Below are positions 1 to 9,320 of a stretch of DNA of 64,000 bases, piece after piece. Positions within the stretch are counted from its first letter, which is position 1; every line of letters starts with the position of its first letter. Under the pieces are notes generated by a model, which was not told where the DNA came from, did not search any database, and saw only the letters and a program-made list of their open reading frames with translations. Source of the stretch: Bacteroidota bacterium (GTDB lineage: Bacteria > Bacteroidota > Bacteroidia > Bacteroidales > Dysgonomonadaceae); NCBI GenBank assembly GCA_023622765.1, contig JAMNYO010000069.1, positions 49,400 through 113,399 on the forward strand, in the 5' to 3' direction. The position numbers were made by a program, and so were the translations under genes.

Positions 1-1274
1 TTCACGATCCAGAAAGATTCAGGTTCCATGTTGTACCTTGGGTCATCGAACGAGCCAAAGCTCAAGGCATCCTCCTCTATGACCACTTTTTTAACCCCAC
101 CATTGGGGTGGTGAAGACCATGGAAAGGGGCCGACTGGCTGTTGCCGGCGTTCATGTTGGCATTCCATCCCAAGTAATAGGGCTGGTATTCTACGGGAGG
201 CATCTGCTTGAGTCTCAAGAGAGAGATGTCGTGCCGCTCGCTGATCAACACCGAGTCAGCCGATGCCATCGTCATCTGAAGTGGCCCACGGATATCGGTG
301 TCGCAAAGGGGAGATTGGTAGTTGAAAAAAACGACAATGTTTCCCGCTACCAGATCGTACCTCCTGTTCGCGAGGAAACGTGGGTTATAATCGTTATTGA
401 GGCAGTGGGTAGCGGTCAATAGGTATGGGGTGCCATCTTCGGAGGTATTGTTGATTAACGAACCAGTACAATGGATGGTGCCATTGATGATGAGTGCCAC
501 CAAGCCATTACCTGGCTGGATGTTTTCAGGGTAGCAGATGATGTTGGGGTGGCAGGACTGGCTTGGATCTCTCGGCTCTCTGCCTCGGAATAGACCTAGA
601 AAGTCGTGATTTACATCGCCAATCTCTATCTCGCCTTGATCCGTAGCGTGCAAGGGAACTTGATACTCTACGATTAACTCCTCTCCTGCGATGGGTTGCA
701 CCGGGAGCAGGTGTAAATCACTGTTGTTCTCGTGGGTGTAGGCACCCAGCACCTCCGTTTGGCGGGTGTTGTAGACGAACAGCTTGGCTCCTTCCGGTAA
801 TCGAAACTTGGAGAAAAGTAGGTTGATGGAGTAAGCACCCCTGGAACGAATGCCCACACGCCACACCTTCATGCCCGCGTACGTGAAGGTGATACCTGAG
901 TTGTCCGGGCGAAGGTGTACATCGAACTTGTGCGCGAATTCAAGGCTTTTCAGCTTGGTCTGGTTCTCCTGAGCGCGACGCAAGGCCGCCTCTTGATTAA
1001 ACGAGGGCATCTCTACGAAAAGGCCCGCCGTGGGGGTGACCGATCGTGCACTAATCCCTGCGGTCAAAGGCATGGGACGTCCTCCATAGCTTATCTGTGC
1101 CGCTACAGGGGTGATAAACAGGATGAAGGAAAACGTGAGGAGTAGGGTGAAAAGTAACGGAAGTCCTATTTTGAACTCGACCAAGCTACTGATGAAGCCG
1201 GGTTGTCCCTGTCTTTGTTCCCGTCTTTGGGCCTCTCCTTCACCTTGAAGCCTGTATGTATGTGTACGTACCAT
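1..1274 (-). CDS. Secreted trypsin-like serine endopeptidase (partial, C-terminus beyond window)
   Basis: About 424 codons read open from an ATG at 1274 to the window edge. Residues 1-35 are hydrophilic and Gln/Glu/Arg-rich; a hydrophobic stretch at about 36-58 ending in VAAQ looks like a signal peptide, so this is an exported protease. A region at about 110-215 resembles the beta-rich prodomain of lysyl-endopeptidase-like enzymes. The catalytic domain starts near residue 240: His290 in LTATHC and Asp349 in RHDISLLRL are two residues of the S1 triad; the Ser would lie outside the window. Many Cys (241, 247, 269, 291, 324) suggest disulfides as in lysyl endopeptidases. It starts 27 bp after the prfB stop. 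The n-region before the hydrophobic core is unusually long, so an internal TTG at about residue 31 is a possible alternative start. The family call is by motif; cleavage specificity is unknown. Confidence 0.8.
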   Translation of the reverse strand, partial: MVRTHTYRLQGEGEAQRREQRQGQPGFISSLVEFKIGLPLLFTLLLTFSFILFITPVAAQISYGGRPMPLTAGISARSVTPTAGLFVEMPSFNQEAALRRAQENQTKLKSLEFAHKFDVHLRPDNSGITFTYAGMKVWRVGIRSRGAYSINLLFSKFRLPEGAKLFVYNTRQTEVLGAYTHENNSDLHLLPVQPIAGEELIVEYQVPLHATDQGEIEIGDVNHDFLGLFRGREPRDPSQSCHPNIICYPENIQPGNGLVALIINGTIHCTGSLINNTSEDGTPYLLTATHCLNNDYNPRFLANRRYDLVAGNIVVFFNYQSPLCDTDIRGPLQMTMASADSVLISERHDISLLRLKQMPPVEYQPYYLGWNANMNAGNSQSAPFHGLHHPNGGVKKVVIEEDALSFGSFDDPRYNMEPESFWIV

Positions 1275-1301
1275 GCAAAAAAACAATTCAAACAAAGGGA
1301 A

Positions 1302-2412
1302 TCATTCCCCTCCAAATTCCATTAAATATGCCTTTATGAACGCGTCAAGGTCGCCGTCCATTACCCCCGACACGTCGGATGTTTGGTGGTTGGTGCGGTG
1401 ATCCTTTACCCGCCGATCGTCAAACACGTAGCTGCGGATTTGTGAGCCCCATTCAATCTTCTTTTTCCCCGCCTCAATCGCGGCTTGCGCAGCCCTTCGT
1501 CTCTCGAGCTCTTTTTCGTACAGTTGCGAGCGGAGCAACCGTAGCGCATTCTCCCTGTTGCCCATTTGTGAACGGCTCTCGGTGTTTTCAATCACGATCT
1601 CCTCCTCTTGTCCCGTGTCGGGATCGGTGTAGAGGTAGCGCAGCCTTACGCCCGTCTCCACCTTGTTCACGTTTTGCCCCCCGGCTCCCGAGGAGCGAAA
1701 CGTATCCCAACTCAGATTGGCCGGGTTGACCTCCACTTCAATCGAGTCATCGACCAGCGGTACCACGAAGACAGAGGCGAAGGATGTCATTCGTTTTCCT
1801 TGCGCGTTAAAGGGGGAGACCCGCACGAGGCGGTGTACCCCGTTCTCGCTTTTCAAGAACCCGTACGCCAGATCGCCCTCCACTTGAAGGGTTGCCGTTT
1901 TTATCCCTGCATCGTCACCGTTCTGCCAGTTGGTGATCGTGGTCTTGTAACTTTTCCCTTCGCACCAGCGTTGGTACATACGGAAAAGCATAGAGGCCCA
2001 ATCTTGACTTTCGGTGCCACCCGCGCCAGCGTTCACCTTGAGTACGGCACCTAGCTTATCCTCTTCTTGGCGGAGCATGTTTTTTAGTTCCAACTCTTCG
2101 ATCAGGTGAAGTGCGTGGCGGTAATTGTTATCCAACTCTTCTTCCGATACAACCCCCTCTTTCGTGAAGTCGAAAGCCAGTTGCACCTCATCGGTGGCAG
2201 CCTTGACCTCTTGGTAAGCGTTCAGCCAAAACTTTAGCTCCCTAACCACCTTCATTTGTTGTTCGGCCGACTTGGTGTCATTCCAAAAATCGGGTGCATG
2301 GGTGCGTAGCTCTTCCTCTTCTAATTGAATGGTTTTGGCATCGATGTCAAAGATACCCCCTCAGCGCCTGCTCGCGCTCCAACACCTCTTTTAGTTGGTC
2401 TGCTGTGATCAT
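1302..2412 (-). CDS. prfB: Peptide chain release factor 2, programmed +1 frameshift
   Basis: RF2 recognises UGA/UAA stop codons in the ribosomal A site and triggers hydrolysis of peptidyl-tRNA. The gene is in two frames: an ATG at 2412 opens 21 codons ending CTT-TGA (2352-2347); skipping one T continues in the +1 frame from 2348 to 1302. This gives 369 residues, the usual RF2 length. The downstream frame contains the SPF stop-codon-recognition tripeptide (VSPFNAQG) and the GGQ catalytic loop (GAGGQNVNKV). The residues between the slip site and the first downstream ATG at 2255 are also RF2-like, so a start at 2255 would wrongly drop over 50 residues. The frameshift autoregulates RF2 amount in many bacteria; that is known of the family, not measured here. 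Confidence 0.97.
2346..2361 (-). promoter_or_regulatory. prfB programmed +1 frameshift signal
   Basis: On the minus strand the sequence AGGGGGTATCTTTGAC combines an internal Shine-Dalgarno-like AGGGGG, the slippery CTT codon and an in-frame TGA followed by C. This is the classic RF2 recoding site. Low RF2 lets the ribosome pause at TGA and slip +1; high RF2 terminates the short 21-codon peptide. The match to the known element is essentially complete. Confidence 0.95.
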
Positions 2413-2571
2413 GATGAAATCAATTTTTGCCTATACAAGGGGCAAAATTAATCAAATTACCCGAAAAAATGGTATATTGGGCGCCGGAATTATAGTTTGG
2501 GCGTGAACCTATTTTCAGGATGAAATGTTTCTGTCTGAACCTGGTTTCAAAATGAACCGTTTTAAAAGCAA

Positions 2572-3201
2572 ATGCAAATGAAATCAATTCGTAATATTGT
2601 TTTCGATTTCGGGGGGGTCTTGGTTGACTGGAACCCTATCTACCTCTATAGAAAAGTGTTCGATAACGAGTGCGATATGAATCATTTCCTAGAGCACATT
2701 TGTAGTTCCGACTGGAATGTTCAACAAGATGCCGGTCGCCCGTTGGCCGAGGCCACCCGGTTGTTGCAGGCAGAGCATCCCCGATATCACGATGAAATTG
2801 CCTTTTTTTACGGGCGGTGGGAGGAGATGTTGGGGGGCACCATTGATGAAAACGTGAAACTCATCAAGCCGCTCAAGACGAAGTACAAGGTCTACGGGCT
2901 TACCAACTGGTCCGCTGAAACCCTGCCCATCGCGATGAGGCGATATGACTTTTTTGACGACTTGGATGGGATCGTGGTGTCGGGGCAAGAGAAGATTACC
3001 AAGCCCGACCCCAGGTTATATGAAATCCTCTTGGAGCGTTACCACTTGGTTGCTGGGGAGTCGCTTTTTATTGACGATAACGCGGCCAATATCGAGACGG
3101 CCCGTCAACTGGGCTTTCACACGATGCATTTCACCGGAAAGAAGAAGTTGGAAGAGTGGCTCAAGGAAAATGGAGTTTTTCCCCTTGAGTCGCCCAAATA
3201 A
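2572..3201 (+). CDS. HAD-family phosphatase (YihX-like)
   Basis: A 209-residue cytoplasmic haloacid-dehalogenase hydrolase. Motif I is degenerate but recognisable at residues 10-18 (FDFGGVLVDW, nucleophile Asp in FDFGG). Motif II is the Thr in YGLTNWS, motif III the Lys in KITKPDP, and motif IV the IDDN acidic pair near residue 165. The helical cap between motifs I and II is that of the YihX/epoxide-hydrolase N-domain group, whose members dephosphorylate small sugar phosphates such as glucose-1-phosphate. The substrate here cannot be read from sequence. Two ATGs (2572 and 2578) are possible. It runs ahead of metK but is separated from it by a promoter-like box and a riboswitch candidate. Confidence 0.85.
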   Translation: MQMKSIRNIVFDFGGVLVDWNPIYLYRKVFDNECDMNHFLEHICSSDWNVQQDAGRPLAEATRLLQAEHPRYHDEIAFFYGRWEEMLGGTIDENVKLIKPLKTKYKVYGLTNWSAETLPIAMRRYDFFDDLDGIVVSGQEKITKPDPRLYEILLERYHLVAGESLFIDDNAANIETARQLGFHTMHFTGKKKLEEWLKENGVFPLESPK

Positions 3202-3214
3202 TAAAAAAAAAGGT

Positions 3215-3222
3215 TACCTTTG
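3215..3222 (+). promoter_or_regulatory. Candidate -7 promoter box for metK
   Basis: TACCTTTG matches the Bacteroidetes -7 consensus TAnnTTTG and lies about 40 bp before the SAM-II-like RNA, so transcription would begin near 3229 and include it. No convincing -33 TTTG at the usual 19-21 bp distance is visible, so the call is moderate. Confidence 0.5.
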
Positions 3223-3258
3223 CGGGCATCTTTGTATTTGTACACTCGATTAAAGTAA

Positions 3259-3306
3259 TGTGGAAAGATTTGAACTGCTTGCAACCACAGAAAAAAATGC
3301 TAAAAC
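3259..3306 (+). ncRNA. Candidate SAM-II riboswitch in the metK leader
   Basis: The segment fits the SAM-II (metA RNA) pattern: stem TGTGG (3259-3263) pairing with CCACA (3285-3289), a loop with GATTTGAACTG and then CTTGCA, an A-rich linker, and the conserved GCTAAAA (3299-3305) that closes the pseudoknot. SAM-II RNAs bind S-adenosylmethionine and usually repress translation. The position, about 70 nt before the start of the SAM synthetase gene, makes feedback control sensible. The distance to the metK start is longer than typical for a simple SD-masking switch. Identification is by eye from consensus; no covariance model was run. Confidence 0.7.
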
Positions 3307-3373
3307 GCGCTGCTTGCATCTCCTTTTCCTTTGAATCGACTCCCCGTTATTTTAATGGAAAAAACCGTTTAAG

Positions 3374-4678
3374 ATGAACTATTTATTTACTTCCGAGTCG
3401 GTATCGGAGGGGCACCCTGATAAAGTGGCCGATCAGATATCCGACACCCTACTAGACGAGTTCTTAGCCTATGATCCCGCTTCTAAGGTGGCGATCGAAA
3501 CATTGGTCACCACCGGCCAGGTGGTTATAGCCGGCGAGGTGAAATCAAAGGCCTACGTTGACGTGTCCGAGGTGGCCCGGGGGGTGATAGCCAAAATTGG
3601 CTATACCAAAAGCGAGTACCAATTTGAAGCACGCTCGTGCGGTGTCTTCACGAGTATCCACGAACAGTCTGACGACATTAACCGGGGGGTCGACCAGAAA
3701 GGGGATCCCATGGAGCAGGGGGCGGGTGACCAAGGGATGATGTTCGGTTACGCCACCAATGAGACGGATAATTATATGCCTCTGTCGCTAGACTTGAGTC
3801 ACGCCTTGCTGGTGGAGCTGGCCAATATTCGCAAGAACGAACCGGATTTGATGCCTTACCTTCGTCCGGATGCCAAGTCGCAGGTCACGGTAGAGTATGC
3901 TTCTGACGGTACCCCGCTTCGTATTGATACCATTGTTATCTCCACGCAGCACGACGAGTTTGAACAGCCCCTGAACGATACACCGGAGGCCGCGCTGGAA
4001 GCCGATAAGCGGATGCACTCACGTATCGAGTCGGACATACGTACCATCCTTATCCCCCGGGTGCGGGAGCAGTACAAACGTCGGAACGATATCCATAAAC
4101 TGTTTGATGACGATATCCGTTTTTTTGTGAACCCGACGGGTAAATTCGTAATTGGTGGGCCGCACGGGGATACCGGACTGACCGGCCGCAAGATTATCGT
4201 GGATACCTACGGGGGCAAAGCACCCCACGGGGGTGGTGCCTTCTCGGGAAAAGATCCCTCTAAAGTCGATCGTTCGGCGGCTTACGCGGCCCGACATATC
4301 GCTAAAAATATGGTGGCAGCCGGGATTGCCCCCGAGGTGCTGATTCAGGTGGCATATGCCATTGGGGTGGCTCGACCGATGAGCATTTACGTCAATACCT
4401 TCGGGAAAAGCAGGGTGAATACCTCCGATGCAGAGATCGCGGAGAAGATTGGAGAACTGTTCGATATGCGACCCAAGGCTATCGAGGAGCGATTGAAACT
4501 GCGCAACCCCATTTACGCCGAAACCGCTTCGTACGGACATATGGGGCGTGAACCACACGTGGTGCAGAAGGTGTTCTCGTCGCGTTACAAGTCACGACCG
4601 GTAGTATGCGATGTGGAGCTCTTCACGTGGGAGAAACTAGATTACGTGGATGTATTAAGGGAGGCGTTTGCTCTATGA
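3374..4678 (+). CDS. metK: S-adenosylmethionine synthetase
   Basis: Makes S-adenosylmethionine from methionine and ATP in the cytoplasm. The 434-residue length is normal for Bacteroidetes MetK. Signature segments are present: [12 protein letters not shown] near residue 14, the [12 protein letters not shown] hexapeptide region near residue 116, [13 protein letters not shown], and the P-loop-like [16 protein letters not shown], which contributes phosphate and metal contacts. The leader carries a probable SAM-II riboswitch. The last codons overlap the start of the following LOG-family gene (ATGA), so the two are likely co-transcribed and translationally coupled. Confidence 0.98.
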   Translation: MNYLFTSESVSEGHPDKVADQISDTLLDEFLAYDPASKVAIETLVTTGQVVIAGEVKSKAYVDVSEVARGVIAKIGYTKSEYQFEARSCGVFTSIHEQSDDINRGVDQKGDPMEQGAGDQGMMFGYATNETDNYMPLSLDLSHALLVELANIRKNEPDLMPYLRPDAKSQVTVEYASDGTPLRIDTIVISTQHDEFEQPLNDTPEAALEADKRMHSRIESDIRTILIPRVREQYKRRNDIHKLFDDDIRFFVNPTGKFVIGGPHGDTGLTGRKIIVDTYGGKAPHGGGAFSGKDPSKVDRSAAYAARHIAKNMVAAGIAPEVLIQVAYAIGVARPMSIYVNTFGKSRVNTSDAEIAEKIGELFDMRPKAIEERLKLRNPIYAETASYGHMGREPHVVQKVFSSRYKSRPVVCDVELFTWEKLDYVDVLREAFAL

Positions 4679-5262
4679 GAGGAAAAGGGCTGACGGTGGT
4701 CGTTTACTGCGCCTCCAGCAGGGAGGTGGATGAAGTGTACTTGGATGCCGCGAAACGATTGGGGCAACTGTTCGCCGAGAACGGTGTTACCTGCGTAAAC
4801 GGGGCGGGCAACCAAGGACTGATGGGTGCTTTAAATGATTCTATCCTACACCACGGGGGTACGGTGAAGGGGGTCATCCCACGGTTCATGGCCGATGCCG
4901 GCTGGTGTCACGAGCGGCTTAGTGAAACGATCATTACTGAAACCATTCATGAGCGTAAAGAGTGCATGGCGAACCTGTCGGACGCGGCCGTCGCGCTGCC
5001 GGGTGGGTTGGGAACGCTCGAAGAGTTGTCCGAGATTCTCACGTGGAAGCAGTTGGGCCTATACAAGCACCCTGTTATCATCCTGAACGTGAACGGGTAC
5101 TACGATATGTTGTTGCAGTTTTTCGACCAGATGATCGCAGAGAAATTCATGAACGATGGGTTCCGCACGATGTGGGAGGTGGTGACCACACCGGAAGAGG
5201 CGATGGAACTTTTGCGCAACCCTTCCGAGTGGAGTGGAAATGTCTCAAAATATGGCGACTAG
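4675..5262 (+). CDS. LOG-family nucleotide 5'-monophosphate phosphoribohydrolase
   Basis: A 195-residue Rossmann-like enzyme of the TIGR00730/LOG family, which releases the base from (cytokinin) nucleoside 5'-monophosphates. The family marks are [13 protein letters not shown] near residue 43 and [13 protein letters not shown] near residue 106, the latter being the conserved catalytic PGGxGTxxE motif. I place the start at the ATG overlapping the metK stop (4675), where a GGGAGG ribosome-binding site lies at 4659-4664; an in-frame ATG at 4606 lies inside metK and is less likely. In bacteria lacking cytokinin signalling the physiological substrate is usually unknown, probably a nucleotide salvage or clean-up role. 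Confidence 0.9.
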   Translation: MRGKGLTVVVYCASSREVDEVYLDAAKRLGQLFAENGVTCVNGAGNQGLMGALNDSILHHGGTVKGVIPRFMADAGWCHERLSETIITETIHERKECMANLSDAAVALPGGLGTLEELSEILTWKQLGLYKHPVIILNVNGYYDMLLQFFDQMIAEKFMNDGFRTMWEVVTTPEEAMELLRNPSEWSGNVSKYGD

Positions 5263-5365
5263 CTCGTCACATACATGTCAGTCAGACTTGAAGGCGAAAT
5301 AACCTTGTGATGAAAGATGAGTTAACGAAAAAGAGTAGTACCTTCGCGTAAAACGTACGAAGGCC

Positions 5366-6259
5366 GTGTTTTATCCCCTTTCCGATACAATACCAGACTC
5401 GCTTTCCCCTTACTTGAGGGTGGTCGAACCGGTGGTGCGTCCCGATCTGCTAAAGGTTGACTTAGGGCGCATCGACTATTTGCCGTTAGAGGATGATGGC
5501 CTTGTCTTCGCGATTGATTCTACCTTTCTGACGGAGGCGCAGAACATGTTGCCAGGTAGGGTAGGGGTACCGTTGCCTGTTCCGGATTGGATGACTAGCG
5601 CTCTTTTCCTTCTTTTCTTGGTCTGTTTCCTCTTGTCTTCCCTGGTGGTTCGTGAGGCTCGAGGCACGTTTTTCGTCAACTTGAATAATAGGCTCTCCTT
5701 GCGTAGAGATACCTCCCCCGGGCACAAGAAACAGGTGACCACTTCCGAGGTGTGGGGAGGGGGCTTTATGATTCTTCAAACCATCTTGATTTGTGCCATC
5801 GTTCTGTTCGGTTACCTCCTTTCGCGTGTATATATCTCTCCTTCTCCAACCGTTTACTTGGTTGGGTTTGGCCTCATCTTCTTGGGCCTTTCCCTTTTCG
5901 CGGGACTAAAGTATTTGATGTACAGGGCTATTTCCTCTTTCTTTCTTCCCACCGACTTAGTGCGCTGGAGGGGGTATTATTACAGCCACATGCAACTGTT
6001 GGGTCTTAGCATTTTTTTGCCCGCGCTGGTTTTCATTTTTCTACCCGAGCATGGTCACGCGATGCTCTATATACTGCTACTGCTCTTCTTAATGAACAGG
6101 GGTGCGGCCGCCATTGGGCTATTAGATATTTTTGTCAAGAATAAAGTCGGGCCAATCTATTTTATTTTGTATCTTTGCGGCACTGAAATCGCTCCTTATA
6201 TTTTATTTTACAAAGGGGCATGCTCTATTGTAAATTTTGCAGGAAACTACTTGATATGA
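5366..6259 (+). CDS. DUF4271 integral membrane protein
   Basis: A 297-residue protein with a roughly 70-residue soluble N-terminus followed by about seven hydrophobic segments (first near residues 72-92), matching the DUF4271 family seen in Bacteroidetes. No catalytic motif is visible and no function is established. Its stop overlaps the start of hemD (ATGA at 6256-6259), an arrangement that recurs in this phylum, so the two are translationally coupled. The neighbourhood hemD-rnpA-yidD suggests an envelope or membrane-insertion role, but that is only association. Confidence 0.85.
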   Translation: MFYPLSDTIPDSLSPYLRVVEPVVRPDLLKVDLGRIDYLPLEDDGLVFAIDSTFLTEAQNMLPGRVGVPLPVPDWMTSALFLLFLVCFLLSSLVVREARGTFFVNLNNRLSLRRDTSPGHKKQVTTSEVWGGGFMILQTILICAIVLFGYLLSRVYISPSPTVYLVGFGLIFLGLSLFAGLKYLMYRAISSFFLPTDLVRWRGYYYSHMQLLGLSIFLPALVFIFLPEHGHAMLYILLLLFLMNRGAAAIGLLDIFVKNKVGPIYFILYLCGTEIAPYILFYKGACSIVNFAGNYLI

Positions 6260-7023
6260 AGGTCCGTAAAATCAGCAAGGTTCTTATCTCTCAACCTAAA
6301 CCTAAATGTGAACGCTCTCCCTATTACGATATCGGGGAAAAGTACAACGTGGATATTCATTTTTATCCCTTTATAAGGGTCGATCGGGTCTCGTTGAAAG
6401 AGTTTCGGCAGCAGCGAATCAATATACTGGATCACACGGCCATTATTTTCACAGCCCGTACCGCGGTGGATAAGTTTTTCTCCATTTGCGAAGAGATGAA
6501 GATCACGGTTCCCGAGGCGATGAAGTATTTTTGTATATCTGAAACGGTTGCGCTTTACTTGCAGAAGTATATCGTCTATCGAAAACGCAAGATTTTCTTT
6601 AGCCCAACGGGTAGAATTGAGGGACTAAGCAATGCTTTCACGAAGCACTCGAAAGAGAAGTTTCTCCTGCCCGTGCCGGAAGAGCATAGTGACGAGGTGG
6701 TTAACTTCTTGGATGAGAAAAAGATAGGATATACCAAGTCGGTGATGTACCGGACCGTGAGCAATGATTTCCCGGAGGATGAGACGTTGGATTACGATAT
6801 GATAGTCTTCTTCAGCCCCTTGGGAATTCAATCCTTACGTACCAAGTTCCCTGACTACGTGCAGGGTGATGCGGCCATTGGCTGTTTTGGACCCTCTACG
6901 GCCAAGGCGATAGAAGAGGCTGGCTTGAGACTCGATTGCGAGGCACCACGCTCAGATTGTCCCTCTATGACGGCCGCCCTTGAGGCCTTTATACAAGAGA
7001 ACCATAAGATTCATTCGCGGTAA
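6256..7023 (+). CDS. hemD: Uroporphyrinogen-III synthase
   Basis: Closes and inverts ring D of hydroxymethylbilane to give uroporphyrinogen III in haem/sirohaem/corrin synthesis. The 255-residue product (from MKVRKISKVL at 6256) shows the two-domain HemD pattern: IIFTARTAVDKFF at about 60-72 in domain 1, and MIVFFSPLGIQSL plus GCFGPSTAKAIEEAGL in domain 2. The family is poorly conserved and these are its usual landmarks. An in-frame ATG at 6220 lies inside DUF4271; the coupled start at 6256 is preferred. No other haem gene is in the window. Confidence 0.9.
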   Translation: MKVRKISKVLISQPKPKCERSPYYDIGEKYNVDIHFYPFIRVDRVSLKEFRQQRINILDHTAIIFTARTAVDKFFSICEEMKITVPEAMKYFCISETVALYLQKYIVYRKRKIFFSPTGRIEGLSNAFTKHSKEKFLLPVPEEHSDEVVNFLDEKKIGYTKSVMYRTVSNDFPEDETLDYDMIVFFSPLGIQSLRTKFPDYVQGDAAIGCFGPSTAKAIEEAGLRLDCEAPRSDCPSMTAALEAFIQENHKIHSR

Positions 7024-7035
7024 GCGAACCGCTTT

Positions 7036-7446
7036 ATGAACGACGAAAAGCGCTTTACGTTTACAAAGGAGGAGCGGGTTACAGGAAAACGAAGGATTGA
7101 AACGCTTTTTGTACAGGGCAACTCCTTTATGGCTTACCCCTTTCGGGTGATCTACCTGGAACGGCCGCGGGAGGCGTTGGCGACTGCCTCGATATTGGTT
7201 TCGGTTCCAAAGAAAAGGGTTCGATTAGCAGTACAGCGCAACCGGGTGAAACGACTTGCACGAGAGGCGTATCGAATGAACAAGCATCTTTTGAACCCGT
7301 TAGTGCTTCGTGAGGATAGGGGGATAGATCTCGCTTTTATTTACGTGATAGAGGGAATGACCGACTACACGACCGTGGAGAAAGGGATGCGAAAGGCGTT
7401 GAATACCCTGGTTGCCCAACTGGATAAAGGTAAAGAGATATGTTGA
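7036..7446 (+). CDS. rnpA: Ribonuclease P protein component
   Basis: The protein subunit of RNase P, which with its catalytic RNA removes the 5' leader from tRNA precursors. The 136-residue length is normal. The N-terminal [18 protein letters not shown] and the central RNR motif [12 protein letters not shown] are diagnostic. Its C-terminus overlaps the start of yidD by 7 bp, the gene order found widely in bacteria. It follows hemD by 12 bp, so it probably shares that operon. Confidence 0.97.
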   Translation: MNDEKRFTFTKEERVTGKRRIETLFVQGNSFMAYPFRVIYLERPREALATASILVSVPKKRVRLAVQRNRVKRLAREAYRMNKHLLNPLVLREDRGIDLAFIYVIEGMTDYTTVEKGMRKALNTLVAQLDKGKEIC

Positions 7447-7706
7447 AATGGGTAGGAAAAGTGATCACGTGGATCTTGTTGATCCCCGTCTACTTTTACA
7501 GGGCAGCTATTTCACCTCTGTTGCCACCCAGTTGTCGTTACACGCCATCTTGTTCCCGTTACACGATCGAGGCGTTGAAAAAACATGGCCCGCTGAAAGG
7601 CACCTGTCTAGCTGCCAAGCGTATCCTGAGCTGTCACCCTTGGGGAGGAAAAGGATACGATCCCGTTCCCGAGCCCAAGGTAAAGCTGAAAAACAGAAAA
7701 GGATGA
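7440..7706 (+). CDS. yidD: Membrane protein insertion efficiency factor YidD
   Basis: An 88-residue small protein, with an amphipathic or hydrophobic N-terminal stretch and the conserved core [20 protein letters not shown] with paired cysteines, followed by [10 protein letters not shown] and a Gly-rich C-terminal segment. YidD homologues sit at the inner membrane and help YidC-dependent insertion. It overlaps rnpA, the usual arrangement. The start ATG at 7440 is the only one that keeps the whole conserved core. Confidence 0.96.
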   Translation: MLKWVGKVITWILLIPVYFYRAAISPLLPPSCRYTPSCSRYTIEALKKHGPLKGTCLAAKRILSCHPWGGKGYDPVPEPKVKLKNRKG

Positions 7707-7755
7707 GCCGAGGCGTAATTGAGAGATGAGACTCAACATTTGAGATAATATTAGT

Positions 7756-8457
7756 ATGGAGTTTTACGACGTACACACCCACCAAATTTTACTTGAAGAT
7801 AACGATGACCCCTATCATTCGTGTATCTTCGACGTGTATCCCCTTGAATTTGAGGTAGCCAAAGATTCGCACCAGCGTCACGCCTTCTCGTGCGGCATTC
7901 ACCCGTGGTATTCCGAGGGGAGCGAAACGCAAATGACCTACCTGACGGAGATTGCCCCTAATCCACGTATAGTAGCCATCGGAGAGACCGGTATTGATCG
8001 ACTGAAAGGACCTTCTTTTGACGTGCAAATCCCGCTCTTTAAGAAACATATCGAGCTCGCTGAGAAGCTTTGCAAACCGCTGATTATTCACTGTGTGAAA
8101 GCGTGGGAAGAGCTTATCTATGTATACCGTGAGTTGAGACCATCGCAACCCAGCATCATCCACGGGTACCGGGGTAGACCTGAGCTTACCAAACGGCTTA
8201 TCAACGAGGGATTTCTCTTCTCGATAGGTGATCACCTGAACGTCGACTCGCTGCCGCTCATCCCTATGGACCGGCTATTTTGTGAGACGGACGAGGGAGA
8301 TATGTCAATACGCGATGTTTATCTACAAACCTCTCAGGTTCTGAACATGGAGTTGGATGAGTTCGCGGAGGCCGTGGCGGCAAACGTGCGCAGGGTCTTC
8401 CCCGACCTGCAGCCACCGAAACCCTACTTCTTGGATGAAGAGGAGTTGGAGGAGTAA
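7756..8457 (+). CDS. TatD-family metal-dependent hydrolase
   Basis: A 233-residue TIM-barrel amidohydrolase of the TatD type, whose members are 3'-exonucleases or deoxyribonucleases. Metal-ligand motifs are present in order: DVHTH near residue 5, GETGIDRL near residue 81, HCVKAW near residue 117, HGYRG near residue 141, and CETDEGD near residue 180. It is about 25 residues shorter than E. coli TatD, which is common for the small Bacteroidetes version. It lies downstream of yidD by 49 bp and may share its transcript. Confidence 0.88.
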   Translation: MEFYDVHTHQILLEDNDDPYHSCIFDVYPLEFEVAKDSHQRHAFSCGIHPWYSEGSETQMTYLTEIAPNPRIVAIGETGIDRLKGPSFDVQIPLFKKHIELAEKLCKPLIIHCVKAWEELIYVYRELRPSQPSIIHGYRGRPELTKRLINEGFLFSIGDHLNVDSLPLIPMDRLFCETDEGDMSIRDVYLQTSQVLNMELDEFAEAVAANVRRVFPDLQPPKPYFLDEEELEE

Positions 8458-8538
8458 CTTCGACGAATGTTGGACAATAGCCGACAACACGAAATTGGAT
8501 GAAGAGAAGTCAGTGGAGTAGTCTGATTTCCTAGCAAC

Positions 8539-9192
8539 CTACTTTCTCCCGAAATCGGCGGGAATTTCTCCCCACCTCTCCGTGTCCCACTTGAGGATGG
8601 TGTTGCGGTAGCTATTCTCGTGAAGCCACTTCTCAGCACGGCCAATCAACTCGAAAAGTGCTTTGTTTCGCTCCGTAACTTCCAACTTGGTATTGCATTT
8701 TTTCTTTTCGATCCACTTGATCGCGTTCACGCTGTCACTGTAGATGGGTAAACTACTTCCCCTCTGCTTTAATAGGGCCAGCGCGTGCACGATGGCCAGG
8801 AACTCGCCGATGTTGTTGGTGCCCTCTTCCATGGGACCAAAATGGAAGAGCTCTCTTCCATCGCCCAGGTAGACACCCCGGTACTCCATGGGGCCGGGGT
8901 TACCGCTACAGGCAGCATCCACGGCAATGCTCTCCGAGATGATGGAATCGCTTGGGTATACCTCTTGCCTCGTACGTTTTCGTGTGCTGCCAGGGGTAAC
9001 TCCATTGCCTTGTTTGCCAAGGTGCTTCCATGGATTCTCCTTGTAGGCAGCCTCTGCTTCGGTCAACGTGGCGAACGATTTATACAGGGCGTTCGGGTGG
9101 TGAAGAACCTGGGACTGGCACTCTGCCCACGAATAATAAACGCCCGGTTGAGCGCCTTCCCAAACGACGTAAAAGCGTTGTTTTTTCCCCAT
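8539..9192 (-). CDS. rnhA: Ribonuclease H with N-terminal viroplasmin domain
   Basis: Cleaves the RNA strand of RNA-DNA hybrids. Residues 5-50 (FYVVWEGAQPGVYYSWAEC) are a viroplasmin/HBD domain that binds hybrid duplexes. The RNase HI domain follows from about residue 68, with the catalytic acids in IAVDAAC, NIGEFLAI, YSDSVNAI and the C-terminal IPADFGRK. Length 217 fits this two-domain type, frequent in Bacteroidetes. It is transcribed against the TatD gene and stands alone on this strand next to a small membrane protein gene. Confidence 0.94.
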   Translation of the reverse strand: MGKKQRFYVVWEGAQPGVYYSWAECQSQVLHHPNALYKSFATLTEAEAAYKENPWKHLGKQGNGVTPGSTRKRTRQEVYPSDSIISESIAVDAACSGNPGPMEYRGVYLGDGRELFHFGPMEEGTNNIGEFLAIVHALALLKQRGSSLPIYSDSVNAIKWIEKKKCNTKLEVTERNKALFELIGRAEKWLHENSYRNTILKWDTERWGEIPADFGRK

Positions 9193-9320
9193 TTCTTATT
9201 TTTGCTACCGCTTTCCAGCTACGCAAGATTTACATGATTTACATGAAACCTTGCTTCTATTACGGGCTGCTTACCTATGTTGCGGCTTTTGGTTACCGCT
9301 GATTGGGAACCTCGATCCCT

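Noticed and set aside
4019-4558. 179-codon open frame opposite metK
   Set aside because: Antisense to a well-conserved gene; the product has no family features.
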